A program made the position numbers and the translations under genes. The notes beneath the pieces are model-generated. The model did not search any database and was not told the DNA's origin. It worked only from the letters and a program-made list of their open reading frames with translations. This document shows, in pieces, positions 10,921 through 22,433 of a stretch of DNA of 64,000 nucleotides (its first letter is position 1; each line of letters begins with the position of its first letter). The stretch comes from Eustoma russellianum (taxonomy: Eukaryota; Streptophyta; Magnoliopsida; Gentianales; Gentianaceae): NCBI GenBank assembly GCA_036186865.1, contig AP025056.1, positions 32,202,717-32,266,716 of the forward strand, written 5' to 3'.

Positions 10921-12768
10921 TAGGGCCTGCAAATGAACCATATGATATTGGTACCCTTTTTGTTTTGGGTCCTTGAAGGTTAGTTATCTTCATTTTGCCT
11001 TTCGGCACCCACACAAGATTCTTATTATTCTTAGATCTACATACTCTTTCTACATGACCTTTCCTATTATAATAAAAGCATGTAGGGGTATGTTTGTGTG
11101 AATGTGTATGCTTGTGCATTGGCACATTCCGTGATTCCTTTTTAGGGACAACCTTACTTTGAATCAAAGAAGGTTTTTGTTTCACGGATTCAACCAAAGG
11201 TTTTGACACCATTGGTGTGTTTGCCTTTCCTTTAGGCATGTGCCTTTGTTTCTTCAAGGAGGTTTTAGACTCATTGACAACTTGTGCTTGTTCCCCTTGA
11301 TCTACTCTTCTTAGATGCATACATGGCACTAGGTTTGATTTTATTTTTGTGCGGAATGGATGCATCCTTTTTAGTACATCCTTTTGAAGAGTCTTTTTCT
11401 TCAAAAGGCTTTGAGAAGATGAACTTGATTTCATCAAGTCATGCTTCTCATTTAGTGCAATCACATGCATGGTCAATAAAATATCATGCTCTAGTTGCAA
11501 TGCAATGTGATTCTCTAACGTGTCATTGTATTCATTTAAACATGCTCTAAAGTCTTTTTTGACACGTTTATACTTTAAATCTAAAAAATCATTTTCTTGA
11601 AATAAATCATCTTTTTCATCTATCAATCTATAGTGAGATGAAATATTGCATACCTCCATGTCATCGTCTATGGCTATGAGTGCGTAGAACTCCTAGTCTA
11701 GATCGTCATGGATGACCCTGTGAGAGCTAGGTTTTCGTTGTTGTCATTCTCGCTTTCGGACCCAGACAAGATACTCCCCCAATGGACTACCTCCGCTTGC
11801 AAAGCCTTCTTCCGTTGGTAGATGGCTTTCTTGTCTTTGGGTTGCGGCTCCTTCATCTGACAATCCTTCATGAGGTGACCAAGTTTTCCACACTTGTAGC
11901 ATTTATTTACTTGGTCTTTCACTTTGTCCTTGGAGAAATTGTCTTTGATGAACCTCTTGCCTTCATCCTCATTCTTTCTTGCGAATCTTCTAAATATTCG
12001 GACAAGAAGTCCGACTCCATCATCCGACTCTTCCGATTCGTATGCGAGCGCCTTTGACGAGCTTCTTATGGGGTCATTCTTCTCTTGAGCTTCAAGATGA
12101 ATCTCATAAGTGATGAGATTCCCGTAAAGCTCATCCAAGGTAATATTCTATAGATCCTTGGACTCCTCGATGGTCGTTACCTTTGCATTCCATTATCTTC
12201 CTAAACTTTTTAGGAAGCAATGGTTGAGATCCTCTTGCTCTATCTTTTTGCCAACCGCCATGAGAAGGTTGACAAGCTTAGTAAATCTTTGGATAGACTC
12301 TTCAATCATCTCACCTTTAGGGACATTAAAATTGTAAAATTGCTTGATGAGTTGTCTCCTCTTGGCCTTTCTTACTTGAGATGTTCCTTCATGGATCATC
12401 TCCAACTTGGTCCAAGCTTCATATGCAGATTGGACTCCTTGGATTTGAGCTCTCTCATTTGGTGAAAGAGAGCTATTCAAAATAGCAAGAGCTTTGCTAT
12501 TTATCGCAAAATGCAACTCCTCCTTCGGAGTAGGATCATCAACATCAAAGGGAATGGTGGAACCTTTTGACACTTCTCCCCAAATACGATACCCACAAGA
12601 ACGCAAATATGTTTCCATGTTGGACTTCCATAGTGGGTAATTTAGAGGGTCAAACATGGGGACTTTGACATGGACACTAGAAATAGAAGGGAGTAGTGAT
12701 TCTTGCCTTCTTCTTCTAGAGGCATCACCACTAGGGGAACTAGCATCATCATAACTAAAGGGATCCAT
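10910..12768 (-). pseudogene. Gag polyprotein of element A
   Basis: The frame starts at 12768 (MDPFSYDD) and runs through the copia gag core (12193-12768: VPMFDPLNYPLWKSNMETYL...). After a break near 12160 comes the zinc knuckle CYKCGKLGHLMKDC (11698-12138), a CCHC box. After another break comes a long basic, coiled region (10910-11659) with a second, damaged knuckle CFYYNRKGHVERVC, in which the second cysteine is tyrosine. Two knuckles and a long C-terminal extension ending in WVPKG are usual in Sirevirus gag. Gag forms the particle and binds RNA. At least two breaks inactivate this copy. Confidence 0.88.
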
Positions 12769-12816
12769 ACTTTGAAGATCAAATCTTGCTATTTGAACTC
12801 AAATACTCAAGATTTT

Positions 12817-12828
12817 GCTTTGATACCA
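12817..12828 (-). other. Primer binding site of element A (initiator Met tRNA type)
   Basis: Two bases inside the 5' LTR the minus strand reads TGGTATCAAAGC, one mismatch from the usual plant initiator-methionine tRNA primer site. Confidence 0.85.
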
Positions 12829-12830
12829 AT

Positions 12831-14262
12831 TGTTAGGTCCCTTAAAACACACTAGAACGGAGGTTGAATAGTGCCTTCACTAAGTATGGATATTTTCTTG
12901 GATATTTTTTGTTTTTGAGTGCAACCAATACTTGGATGTGTTCTTGAGAAGAATAAAACTTTGCAGAAGAATAAAAAACACAAGTATGTATAGATATTCA
13001 AGTCAAATAACTCTACTCCTCTACCTTCTTGATTTTTCACAAGAAGGATTTTGAATGGGGATTGTTATTTTTATGGGGGGAAACAACAATCAAAGTGAAA
13101 TCAAAATACAAAGAAAACTAGGCAACTTGCCTAGACCACAACCAAGAAAACTAACTCCTTGAAGTCTAGCCTCCAAAGAACTTCTTTGCCCTCAAAGAAT
13201 TCTTGTAGGGGGTATAGTACCACCACACTATCAACTAACCCTCCATTGTCTAGATTTCTTAAACAAGAAGCACCCTTGCTTCTTGACCAATAATCTACAC
13301 TTGGCCTCTCACAATCTTCACTCAACAAGAAGAACACTCTTCTTCTTTACAATACAACTCTCACAAATAAAGTAAAATCACAATACAACTATTTTGAGAG
13401 CTTGAGCTTTGAGAGAAACTTGAGAGCTTGAATGGTAGAAAGTTTTTGAAGAAAGAGATGAAACCCTTGTTTTAACCTTCTTTGAATTTCCAGCCGTTTG
13501 AAAATGTTTGCAGAGCCAATAATAGACTTTGTCTTCTTGTGATAACATGTCCTCATCATTGGAGATCTTCTTTTGGACGGTTGCAAGCTTTTTGGAGAAA
13601 CTTCTTGTTGAAAGCTTAAAGAAGAAAGATCATTTCTTCAAGGATGAGAAAGAGAACCTATGAAAATAGTACTAAAAGAGAGGGTACAAATGTCAAGTGA
13701 GCATTAGAAAACAAGGCATAAGACGTTTGTGGCGTTGGTCACATGAAGCGCCTTATCTGTTTAATGAACATGCGTTCAATGTGACATGGAGCGCTTCATA
13801 TGAAATTGAACAGGCGTTCGATGTCACATAAAGCTCTTATATGTGCAGCTGAATGCGTTGGAAGTCACATGAAGCGTTTATTCTCAGCTTTCATGCTTGT
13901 TCGAAGTGGTTCTGACTTTTATCAGAAAGTTGCTTGGTGTACGTGTCCATTTTGGAAGAAAAAGTACTTTTGACTTAGTAGTACACATGAAGCAGTTGTT
14001 CAAGCGTTCAAAGTGTACTGCATTTTTCTTCACACGCATGAAGCGCCTAATGTAGTCGTTCGAAGTGTACTGGAATTCAACCACATCATTTGAAGCGCCT
14101 TATGTAGACGTTCGAAGTATACTGATTTCCAGAGCCTTCACATGAGGCGCCTTATGTAGGCGTTCGAAGTATACTGACTTTCAGACATTTAACATTAGAC
14201 GCCTTATGTAGGTGTTCGAAGTATCAAATGTGCAAATCATCAAAACTTAACTTATTCCAACA
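12831..14262 (-). repeat. 5' LTR of element A
   Basis: This is the second copy of the LTR, TG...CA, 1432 bp against 1423 bp for the other. It contains the same GCGCC-type hairpin repeat at 13737-14220, where much of the divergence between the two LTRs is concentrated, including an altered unit near 13985-14040. Confidence 0.93.
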
Positions 14263-14382
14263 CTAAATGTCTTATGGGAAAGAAAGTAATGATATCATAG
14301 TATATAAATACAAATCTAAATAGTAAATTTTTGGCTTGATCAATTATTTAAGTCAGCGAAAAGGGAACATTAAAAGTTAACG

Positions 14383-14442
14383 TTTAATGTTGCTAAGACA
14401 AATATCGAGGCTTTTAATGTTGCTAACACAAATAATGAGGCT
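14383..14442. repeat. 30-bp tandem duplication
   Basis: Two adjacent 30-bp copies beginning TTTAATGTTGCTAA and ending GAGGCT differ at three positions. A third partial copy of the word TTAATGTTGC occurs near 14533. Confidence 0.75.
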
Positions 14443-14465
14443 TTTACGTTTTCATGAGATCTTGT

Positions 14466-14520
14466 CGTGGAAACAGTCTCTTACCGTGGAAACAGTCTCT
14501 TTCCGTGGAAAATCTCTTAC
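14466..14520. repeat. 18/19-bp tandem triplication
   Basis: Three copies of CGTGGAAACAGTCTCTTAC follow each other, the last slightly shortened (CGTGGAAAATCTCTTAC). Confidence 0.8.
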
Positions 14521-14640
14521 ACAAAGTATAGATTAATGTTGCTTAATGTTGCGAAACAATCCGACCCCTCCTTAAACTCTGTACAAACGTGGGAGTATAG
14601 TGGACAGAAAAGTACTGTTTTATATTCGTGACATTTCATA

Positions 14641-14940
14641 GTGTCTCGTACGAGTAATTCTTTGTGGGAAAACAACTGCTCAAATCCAGCCATCGACGCA
14701 CTTCTACTATCAAGAAAACAAAAGCAGCTGTATTCTAGAATGCATCAACCTCAGCTGATCGATCGTGAAATGAAGAGAAACCTTAAATCTAACAAGCGAA
14801 AACAGCGAAAAGATACTGATGTAAAAGAAGCTAATGAAACCTTCCACATTGACAGAAAGTCTTCTTTTTGTGTTGAAATAAATCCCGGGAAGAAATTATC
14901 AAATCCAGAAGCTATGACAAAGACGGCCATAATACATTAA
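14641..14940 (+). other. Unrecognised 99-codon open frame
   Basis: The frame begins MSRTSNSLWENN and is rich in lysine, arginine and asparagine, with no membrane segment, signal peptide or motif I recognise. Codon use looks like AT-rich intergenic DNA. It could be a relic of an old gene or chance. Confidence 0.2.
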
Positions 14941-16968
14941 GTATTATAAAAGTCTTTTATTGGCTGGAGGTCACAAGTTCAAATTCGGTACTCATTTTAC
15001 TTTTTTGCCCCTTCAAATTACTGGGGTGGACTTTATATGTATGAAATTAATAGTGTTCGATGTATGGATGGGAATAGAGTCTCTAGAGGAGGAGTGTGGA
15101 AACTAAGTCCCAGTCGAGCTAAGTTAAACTACCGAACTGAACTCACCCAGAATGGCAGACCTGACTGGGCAAGCAAATGAAGACAGATAATAAAGACAAA
15201 CTAATGTATGGCCGAGCTGAACTAATACCGAGCAGAGGTGAAACACAACAGAAGGGCTAAAGATCACAAAGGAAAAATGCTAAGTAGATGTGACGAAGTG
15301 AAGCACAAGACTCAGAAGGCCGAACTGTTGCACTTAGTTGAATCTGTAAACTTAGTTATTTTTACTGTACAAAGCAGAGCTGCATTGGTAACTAGCCGTT
15401 ACAACAGACGTTATAGTTTACGGTAGATAAACATTAACCACTGCGCAAGTAGTAAAAGTAGTCGTTAGAATTATTTTCTTACCCTTTATAAAAAGAAAAC
15501 TACTATGTACATTTTTTTCAACTTGAATGGAAATTAATTCCTTCAATCTCAACAAAAAGATTATTATTTTGGTAAATTTCACCATGTCAATAATTTGGGA
15601 TGGTCGCATAAAGCAGCGTTGGCTTTCGGCTTATCTAAAGTCTTCAGCTCACACACGAAAGAAGAAACGGCCATTAAATTCTTCCCTATAACTACCCTCA
15701 CCCATGAATAAATGCTCTTTAGAACTGTTCATATAGCTTCGTCCATTTATAGTTTTCTTGTTTTTCAAAATCCTCATATTGTTTCAACCCATTGATGTAT
15801 GCACTTCGTTTCTCATTTTCTCCCATTTTCTAAGTAACTATAAGTCTTTTTTGTTATAAAAAATATAAACATTGATTAATAGACAATTTAGCTGTTGCTT
15901 TCTCTGAAAAGCTAAGATGTCTTCAGAATTTCCTAATTGAAAGACAATGTTAACATCGTTTTTGGATATGTCAACTGTGACATTAGCTAAATATTAAGAT
16001 TGACGCGCTATGAGAACAGCATAAAGCATATTTTGATAATTTGTTTTGACTAGTTTCCGTTCCCTAGCGACTATATTTTATTCGGAGACTGTGAGAAATT
16101 AATCAATCACTTAAAAAAAAGAAAAAAAAGTTTAAAAAAGAAAGAGAAACTAAAATAAAGCAACTAATTGTTCAATAGCTTATTAACATTAAAAGGGGAA
16201 AAAGTCGAAAAAATTGAGCCAGCCGAGCTAAGATTCTACATGGCTCAGGGAGCCGGTCGTCTCTGTGAAGCTGTAGCGCCCCGACCCGGACAGCGGAATC
16301 CGAACCGGTACACCCGTTTTAGCTTACTGAGAAGACTACAAGACGTCTCATCTCTCGAATACACATCATCGGTGACGTAAGAGAAATAAGCGCGGAAACA
16401 TATCATGCCAATCTAAACATCGAATTACTACGTCCAAGACAACGTGAATACCCAATGTATATGGTCGCAGCCATCTAAAACCTCCCATGAATAACAAAAT
16501 AAACTGAAACAAACGCAAAACAGTTTCAGCTCGCTAATCACTCCTCAACAAGGTCTAGGCATCCCATTCTGCCCACTCGCTATCATCCTCGATAAAGATC
16601 ATGTCATACTCAGGTTCTCCTGTATCACAAAGGCAGTACCCTTAGCGAAAACGCTAGCAAGTAACCCGCTTATAAGACATACGGGATCAACACATGGCAA
16701 GACATGAGTAATAGGTAATTCAAGGGAATTGTGGGACACATGTCTTGTAAACTTCCAAATATAGAAATGAGTCACGTAATAGCAAGAACAGCAATTCAAA
16801 ATGCAATTAACAAATCAATATCAATCAATTAACGTGAGCATTCATTCCACAACGACTCTCGTGATGCGTGTCCAAATATGCACTACACTACACAATCACA
16901 TATGCATGAACCTTTTCTTTTCAAATCAATGCAATGCATGTCACAATGTCCGGTTCCTAACTCATTTC

Positions 16969-17247
16969 CTTGTAACGCACCCCGGCTTATATTTCCATCC
17001 CGGTTAACGTTACAAGCTCATATGCTCTGTGATGCACCTCGGCTTATATTTCCATCCCGATTAACATCACAGATCTCGTAAAACTCTACAATGCACCTCG
17101 GCTTAAATTTCCATCCCGATTAACATTGTAGAGGACTTTATACCCTGTAACGCACCCCGGCTTATATTTCCATCCCGGTTAACGTTACAGTCTTTTGTGT
17201 CCTGCAATGCACCCCGGCTTAAATTTCCATCCCGGTTAACATTGCAG
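16969..17247. repeat. Five tandem hairpins with covarying stems (3' LTR of B)
   Basis: Five units, at about 57-60 bp spacing, share the loop words CACC(C/T)CGGCTTA and TTTCCATCCCG(G/A)TTAA. Outer stems differ but always pair: CTTGTAACG/CGTTACAAG (16969-17016), CTGTGATG/CATCACAG (17027-17072), CTCTACAATG/CATTGTAGAG (17084-17133), CTGTAACG/CGTTACAG (17145-17190) and CTGCAATG/CATTGCAG (17202-17247). An inner stem also covaries: CCGG pairs with CCGG in units 1, 4 and 5, and TCGG with CCGA in units 2 and 3. Confidence 0.95.
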
Positions 17248-17740
17248 TTCACCTTCGCAAATCTGTGCCGAAGCACATCTCTTTTTCAAAACTTTATGCA
17301 ATGCACGTGCCATGATGCAAGACTCCTTATTTCAATCACACTTTTCGTTCACATACGCAATTCACATTCACATGCGCAAGTACAAGTAACACACAAGAGT
17401 TCACTAGCTTATTCGTCAACACTTAGACTTCAACTAGCACATCAACACTTAACCTTGATTCTAAAGTTCACAACCCAACGAGAGCATCCCTAACTTTCCT
17501 TCATTGAGCTCTAAGACACCTTGTACGTTCATTTCCTAACCCTCCTAAGTCACTCCCGTTGAAACTCGGTTCGAGAACCCATTGAAGACACCAATATTGA
17601 TTCACCATCCTAGATCATGTTCCCAAGACTTAGACTATCGTTAATCAGGTCTTAAGAAGCCTCTAAGGTCACCCAAGGGCTTCCCGAACTTCCCTCTTTC
17701 TTCCTCTATTTTTCCACAAAACTGATGGACTTCATCCCCT

Positions 17741-17987
17741 ACTTCGATCGATCGATGTCCAGCTGAGGACATCGATCCCTCCACTTCGATCGATCGATGT
17801 CCAACTGGGGACATCGATCTCTCAGACTCACCCAACATCGATCGATCGATGTCCTTCTGAGGACATCGATCTCTCAAGCTTCCCTACATCGATCGATCGA
17901 TGTCCGTCTGGGGACATCGATCTCTCAGCCTGCGCCTACATCGATCGATCGATGTCCAACTGGGGACATCGATCGATCGATGTCCAC
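17741..17987. repeat. ATCGATCGATCGAT palindrome array (3' LTR of B)
   Basis: About six copies of the palindrome ACATCGATCGATCGATGT or near variants alternate with GGACATCGATCTCTCAG segments. The last unit is 13 bp shorter than its partner in the other LTR. Confidence 0.9.
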
Positions 17988-18840
17988 GATTCCAGAATAG
18001 CACTTTGCAGTTTCTGCAGAATCTCAACACCGTTCAATTCCAAACTTTATGCCAACCAATCCAAGCCTAATCCCTGCTATCATTCATGCTTAAACTAAAG
18101 ATTCAACGCTACACACATCGCAAACAAGATTCAAGCCTGGTACGCCCTTTTTCCAACCTCATCAATTCCAAAAAAAATCCCACCTTTTTCCTTCCAACCT
18201 TCACAGCAACAAAATCACAATAAGAAGAGATTCAAGGGATAGGGATTTGCATGATTTCACATAATCAACAACAACAACGAATGCTTTTTCATATACATTG
18301 GCCAAATCTCGAACCCAAAACACATAGATCATATACAAATAATCACTACACGAAACTACTGCATGGTGATCCGATTTGATAACAAAATAGGCCAGTTTTC
18401 TTTCACAAATCGTAAGAACTTATAAGAAAGTTACTTGCCTTTGATTCTACGAAAGCGGATTGAAGATCAGACGAAGAATGGATTGAGGATCTTGAAGTTC
18501 TTCTCTAGTGTTGGGAGGAGGGGAAATCGCCTATGGGAGATAATGGAGAAAGGCGTCGGTTTGTTTTTGATAAGGAGAGAAACTGACGCTTTGTCAGTTT
18601 TGATATGGGAAGGGAAAGTTTGTTGTTTCTAAATTATATCTATTCTCTATTTATCTTAAAGGATAAACTTAATTATTTAATTCTAAATTAAATATAAATA
18701 ATTTCTAATATTAAATTCCCCCCATTCATTTCTAATTAATCCTCATATTAATGCCTACTTAATTTCCGTTGACCGTCATTAGTTCCCGTAAAATCTTTCT
18801 TGGTCTTTTAATTACCCTACGGAGGGTGCGGGGCATAACA

Positions 18841-18853
18841 TTCCACCCTCCTT
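18841..18853 (-). other. Polypurine tract of element B
   Basis: Directly next to the LTR the minus strand reads AAGGAGGGTGGAA, a purine run in the expected position. Confidence 0.85.
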
Positions 18854-18885
18854 ACAAAAAGTTTCGTCCTCGAAACTGGCGTACC

Positions 18886-21800
18886 TTATTGGAAGAGATG
18901 TGGATATAGCTCCTTCATTTGCTCCTCAAGCTCCCACGTGGCTTCGCGCTCCGTATGGTTACTCCACTGAACTTTGACATACGGAATGACGCGTCAGCGT
19001 AGGACTTGATCTTTTCTATCCACAATCCTTATTGGATGCTCTTCATATGGGACATCTTCTTTTACATCCAAGGGTTGAGCTTCCAGGATATGACTTGGGT
19101 CCAATATGTATTTCCTTAGTTGGGATACATGAAATACATTATGGACTTGGGATAAGCTCGGAGGTAAGGCTAGCCTGTATGCTCTTTCACCAACTTTGCC
19201 TAGCACTTCGTACGGGCCAATATATCTAGGGCTTAACTTGCCCTTCACTCCGAATCTTGCGACTCCTTTGGTGGGCGAAACTCGTAGGTAAACCTTATCG
19301 CCTTCTTCAAACTCTAATGGTCGTCTCTTAGAATCAGCCCAACTCTTATTACGGTCTTGAGCCACTTTCAATTTCTCTCTTATCATCTTGACCTTTTCCA
19401 CTGTTTGCTCAACCAACTCGGGTGCAGTGATCATCCTTTCTCCGACTTCATCCCAACAAACCGGGGATCTGCACTTGCGTCCGTACAATGCTTCAAATGG
19501 CGCCATGCCAATTGCACTGTGGTAGCTGTTGTTATAGGAGAACTCCATTAACTTCAGCATGCTATCCCAGTTTCCTTTAAAGTCTAAGGCGCATGCTCTT
19601 AACATATCCTCCAAGGTTTGGATGGTCCTCTCGGATTGCCCATCCGTTTGTGGGTGGTAAGCGGTACTCATCCTTAACTCCGTACCCATAGCTTTCTGGA
19701 ATGCCCTCCAAAACTTAGAGGTAAACTTGGGATCGCGGTCTGATACAATACTGACAGGGACTCCGTGTAAACTCACAATGTTATCCACGTAGGTGTTAGA
19801 TAGTTTCTCATAAGAGGTACCGTGTGGCATGGCGATGAAATGGGCTGTCTTCGTCAAGCGGTCTATAATCACCCAGATCATCTCATTTCCGTTCCTGGTC
19901 TTGGGTAGTCCCATTACAAAGTCCATAGTTACATGTTCTCATTTCCACTCCGGAATTTCTAGGGGCATCATCAAACCACCAGGTCGTTGATGTTCGGCCT
20001 TGACTTGTTGGCAGACCAAACACCTTTCAACATACTCTGCTATAGATCTCTTCATCCCTATCCACCAATAATTTCTTTTGAGGTCCTTGTACATCTTAGT
20101 GCTCCCGGGGTGGATAGACAACCTTGAGTTATGCGCTTCTCGGAGCAATTCCGTTCGAAGTTCGTCTTTAACTGGCACACATAACCGATCCTGGAACCAT
20201 AGACTTCCGTCTCCTTGCAATTGGAAATCTTTTACAGGCCCCGCGGATAATTTGTCGCGGATTTCTTTCAGTGCTGGGTCCTCGTACTGCGCTTCTTTGA
20301 TTCTGTCTACCAAGTCTGGGCTGATAGACAAAGCTGTAAGGACATTTGCCACTGAATCCACCAATTCAAGATCAAACTCCTCGATCTCTCTTTCCAATGG
20401 GGACTGTCTTGCGTGGCTAGACTTTCTGCTCAATGTGTCCGCCACTCTGTTGGCCTTACCCGGATGGTAATTGATGGTCAGGTCATAATCCTTTAGTAAC
20501 TCCAACCATCTTCTTTGTCTCATGTTTAACTCCTTCTGCGAGAACAAGTACTTCAAGCTCTTGTGATCAGTAAATACGGCGCACTTTTCTCCGTACAAAT
20601 AGTGTCTCCAGATCTTAAGAGCGAATACCACGGCTGCGAGCTCCAAGTCATGCGTCGAGTAATTCTGCTCATATGGTTTCAATTGTCTTGACGCGTATGA
20701 TATGACTCGTTCATTTTGCATCAAGACACACCCTATAAACAGAAAGTTAATTCAGGACTAGCATAAGTATATACAATGTATTAATTGTAATGATGTACAT
20801 ACCTAGTCCTTTCTTGGACGCGTCACTATAGATCACGAAACCGTTGGTGCCGGAGGGTTGTGTCAACACCGGGGCTGTGGTCAATCTCTTCTTGAGCTCG
20901 GTGAAGCTCTGCTCACATTCAGCCGTCCATTCAAACTTGGTCTTCTTCTGTGTAAGTCGACTCAATGGTACTGCTATCGTTGAGAATCCCTCAACAAACT
21001 TCCTGTAGTAGCCTGCTAAGCCCAGGAAGCTTCTCACTTCAGTCACGTTGGTAGGTCTTGGCCATTCAGTGATGGCTTCTATCTTCTTAGGATCCACAGA
21101 GATCCCCTCTTCCGAAATCACGTGACCAAGGAAGGCTACACTTCTTAGCCAGAATTCGCACTTGCTGAATTTGGCATAGAGCCTTTGTTGTCTCAATATT
21201 TGCAACACCACTCTTAAATGTTCAGCATGAGCTCGTTCGTCGGGGGAATAGACCAAAATATCATCGATGAACACTACTACAAATTGATCCAACTGTCCTC
21301 GGAATACAGTGTTCATCAAATCCATGAAAGCTGCTGGGGCGTTAGTTAGCCCAAATGGCATCACCAAAAATTCATAATGCCCATAACGAGTCCGAAAAGC
21401 GGTTTTAGGGACGTCTCCCTCTTTCACGAGCAATTGGTGGTATCCTTGACGAAAGTCGATCTTTGAAAACCATCGGGCCCCCTTTAACTGGTCAAATAAA
21501 TCCTCTATCCTTGGTAGAGGATATTTATTCTTGATGGTGATCTTATTCAGTTCCCGATAATCGATGCATAACCTCATGCTGCCATCCTTCTTCTTTACGA
21601 ATAGCACAGGAGCTCCCCAAGGTGATACACTGGGGCGAATTAACTTCTTGTCCAACAACTCCTGAAGTTGCCCCTTTAGCTCCTTAAGTTCAGCTGGAGC
21701 CATTCTGTAGGGTGCCTTTGATATAGGCTCGGCTCCGGGTATCAAACTGATCTCGAACTCCACTTCTCTCGATGGCGGAACTCCCGGTAAATCATCCGGA

Positions 21801-22323
21801 AATACGTCCTTAAATTCATTGATTACCGGAATTTGATCCATGGAGGGAACTTCCTGCTTCGCATCTAATGCATACACCATAAATCCCTCTGCTCCTTTCC
21901 GTAAAGCTTTAAAGGCCTTAATCGCCGTCAGGAATATTTTCTTTGGAGCTTTGGTTATCTTGATATTTCCTTGTACAGTGACGTCATTCATCTCAAGGTC
22001 TTTGAGAGTCACTTGCTTGAGTTTACAGTCGATATTGGCATGATTCTTGGTCAGCCAATCCATGCCCAATATTACGTCAAAGTCCTTCATCGGAATAGGG
22101 ACTAGTGTCACTGAAAATACTTTTCCGTCCAACTCCAACTCACAATCTTTGTACTGGTGGTGAGAAACCAGTACTTGTTCTCCTGCTGCCTGTACCCTAA
22201 ATGGGTTCTCAAGCCATTCGGGTAGACAGTCGAGTCCTTTGGCGAAACGCTTAGAAATGAAGGAGTGGCTAGCTCCACTATCAAATAACACGTTTGCAGG
22301 CACGTTGTTAACTAAGATCACAC
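18886..22323 (-). pseudogene. Pol of element B: protease, RT, RNase H, integrase, chromodomain-like tail
   Basis: Minus-strand exons: 22323-20803 encode protease (LFDSGASHSFIS, active D-S-G) and reverse transcriptase (LCIDYRELN, FSKIDFRQGYHQ, catalytic FIDDILVYS). Past a 70-bp intron (20733-20802), 20732-18886 encodes RNase H (FTDHKSLKYLF), the zinc-binding CLVCQQVKAEHQRPGG segment, the integrase core (DFVMGLPKTRNG, FWRAFQKAMG, AYHPQTDGQSERTIQTLE) and a tail, VQWSNHTEREATWELEEQM, that looks like the C-terminal half of a chromodomain. In-frame TGA stops at 19939-19941 (where element E has a Trp codon) and near 18991 make this copy defective. Chromodomains are thought to steer integration to modified chromatin. 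Confidence 0.92.
20733..20802 (-). other. Short GT-AG intron in RNase H of element B
   Basis: The minus strand has GTATGTACATC at the 5' end and TTTCTGTTTATAG at the 3' end, 70 bp long, with a T-rich tract before the AG. Read without it the RNase H frame is continuous; read through, it meets a stop. Element E has a 68-bp intron at the same codon. Confidence 0.85.
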
Positions 22324-22433
22324 CTATTCACAAGAGGGTAACACATAAAAGTTTCACATAAAGCACATATTCAGTTATCAACTTAGAAAACTAAAATCCA
22401 ACTTAAACCACGATTATTTAACTTAGGTCGTAC
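22324..22433 (-). other. Short GT-AG intron between zinc knuckle and protease of element B
   Basis: The minus strand begins GTACGACCTAAG and ends CTTGTGAATAG, 110 bp. The frame is continuous across it from the MTDAEVQED segment into the protease. Element E has an 88-bp intron at the same place. Confidence 0.85.

Larger units (their letters stand above)
2551..14267 (-). mobile_element. Element A: Sirevirus-type Ty1/copia LTR retrotransposon
   Basis: Two long LTRs (2556-3978 and 12831-14262) begin TG and end CA and are flanked by the 5-bp duplication CTAAA (2551-2555 and 14263-14267). Read on the minus strand the order is LTR, primer site, gag with zinc knuckle, protease, integrase, reverse transcriptase, RNase H, an extra envelope-like frame, polypurine tract, LTR. 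The copia domain order, the long LTRs that end (minus strand) in a C-run followed by TTCTAGTGTG and CCTAACA, and the extra frame after pol all point to the Sirevirus lineage. All frames are broken, and a foreign solo LTR (9405-10818) sits in the protease, so the element is non-autonomous today. Confidence 0.93.
14268..16266. other. Gene-poor spacer between elements A and B
   Basis: No domain-bearing gene, RNA gene or transposon terminus was recognised. A plus-strand frame at 14641-14940 (99 codons, K/R/N-rich, first ATG internal to a longer open run) resembles no family I know. Two small tandem duplications lie at 14383-14442 and 14466-14520. Confidence 0.5.
16272..18840 (-). repeat. 3' LTR of element B
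   Basis: 2569 bp, TG...CA. It contains the five-unit covarying hairpin array (16969-17247) and the ATCGATCGAT palindrome array (17741-17987). Frames inside it recur identically in the other LTR and encode no known protein. Confidence 0.95.

Noticed and set aside
14950..15000. A tRNA-like B-box (GGTCACAAGTTCAAATTC) suggesting a SINE
   Set aside because: No matching A-box, no tail repeat and no target duplication could be found around it.
16969..17247. Possible CRISPR array (regular repeats with spacers)
   Set aside because: The spacers between units are parts of the same LTR, the units vary in their stems, there are no cas genes, and the setting is a plant retrotransposon.
16801..17493. Frames encoding repeated NAPRL(I/K)FPSRLT peptides
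   Set aside because: These are translations of the five hairpin units in the LTR. The base-paired stems explain the repetition better than a protein does, and the same frames recur in the other LTR.
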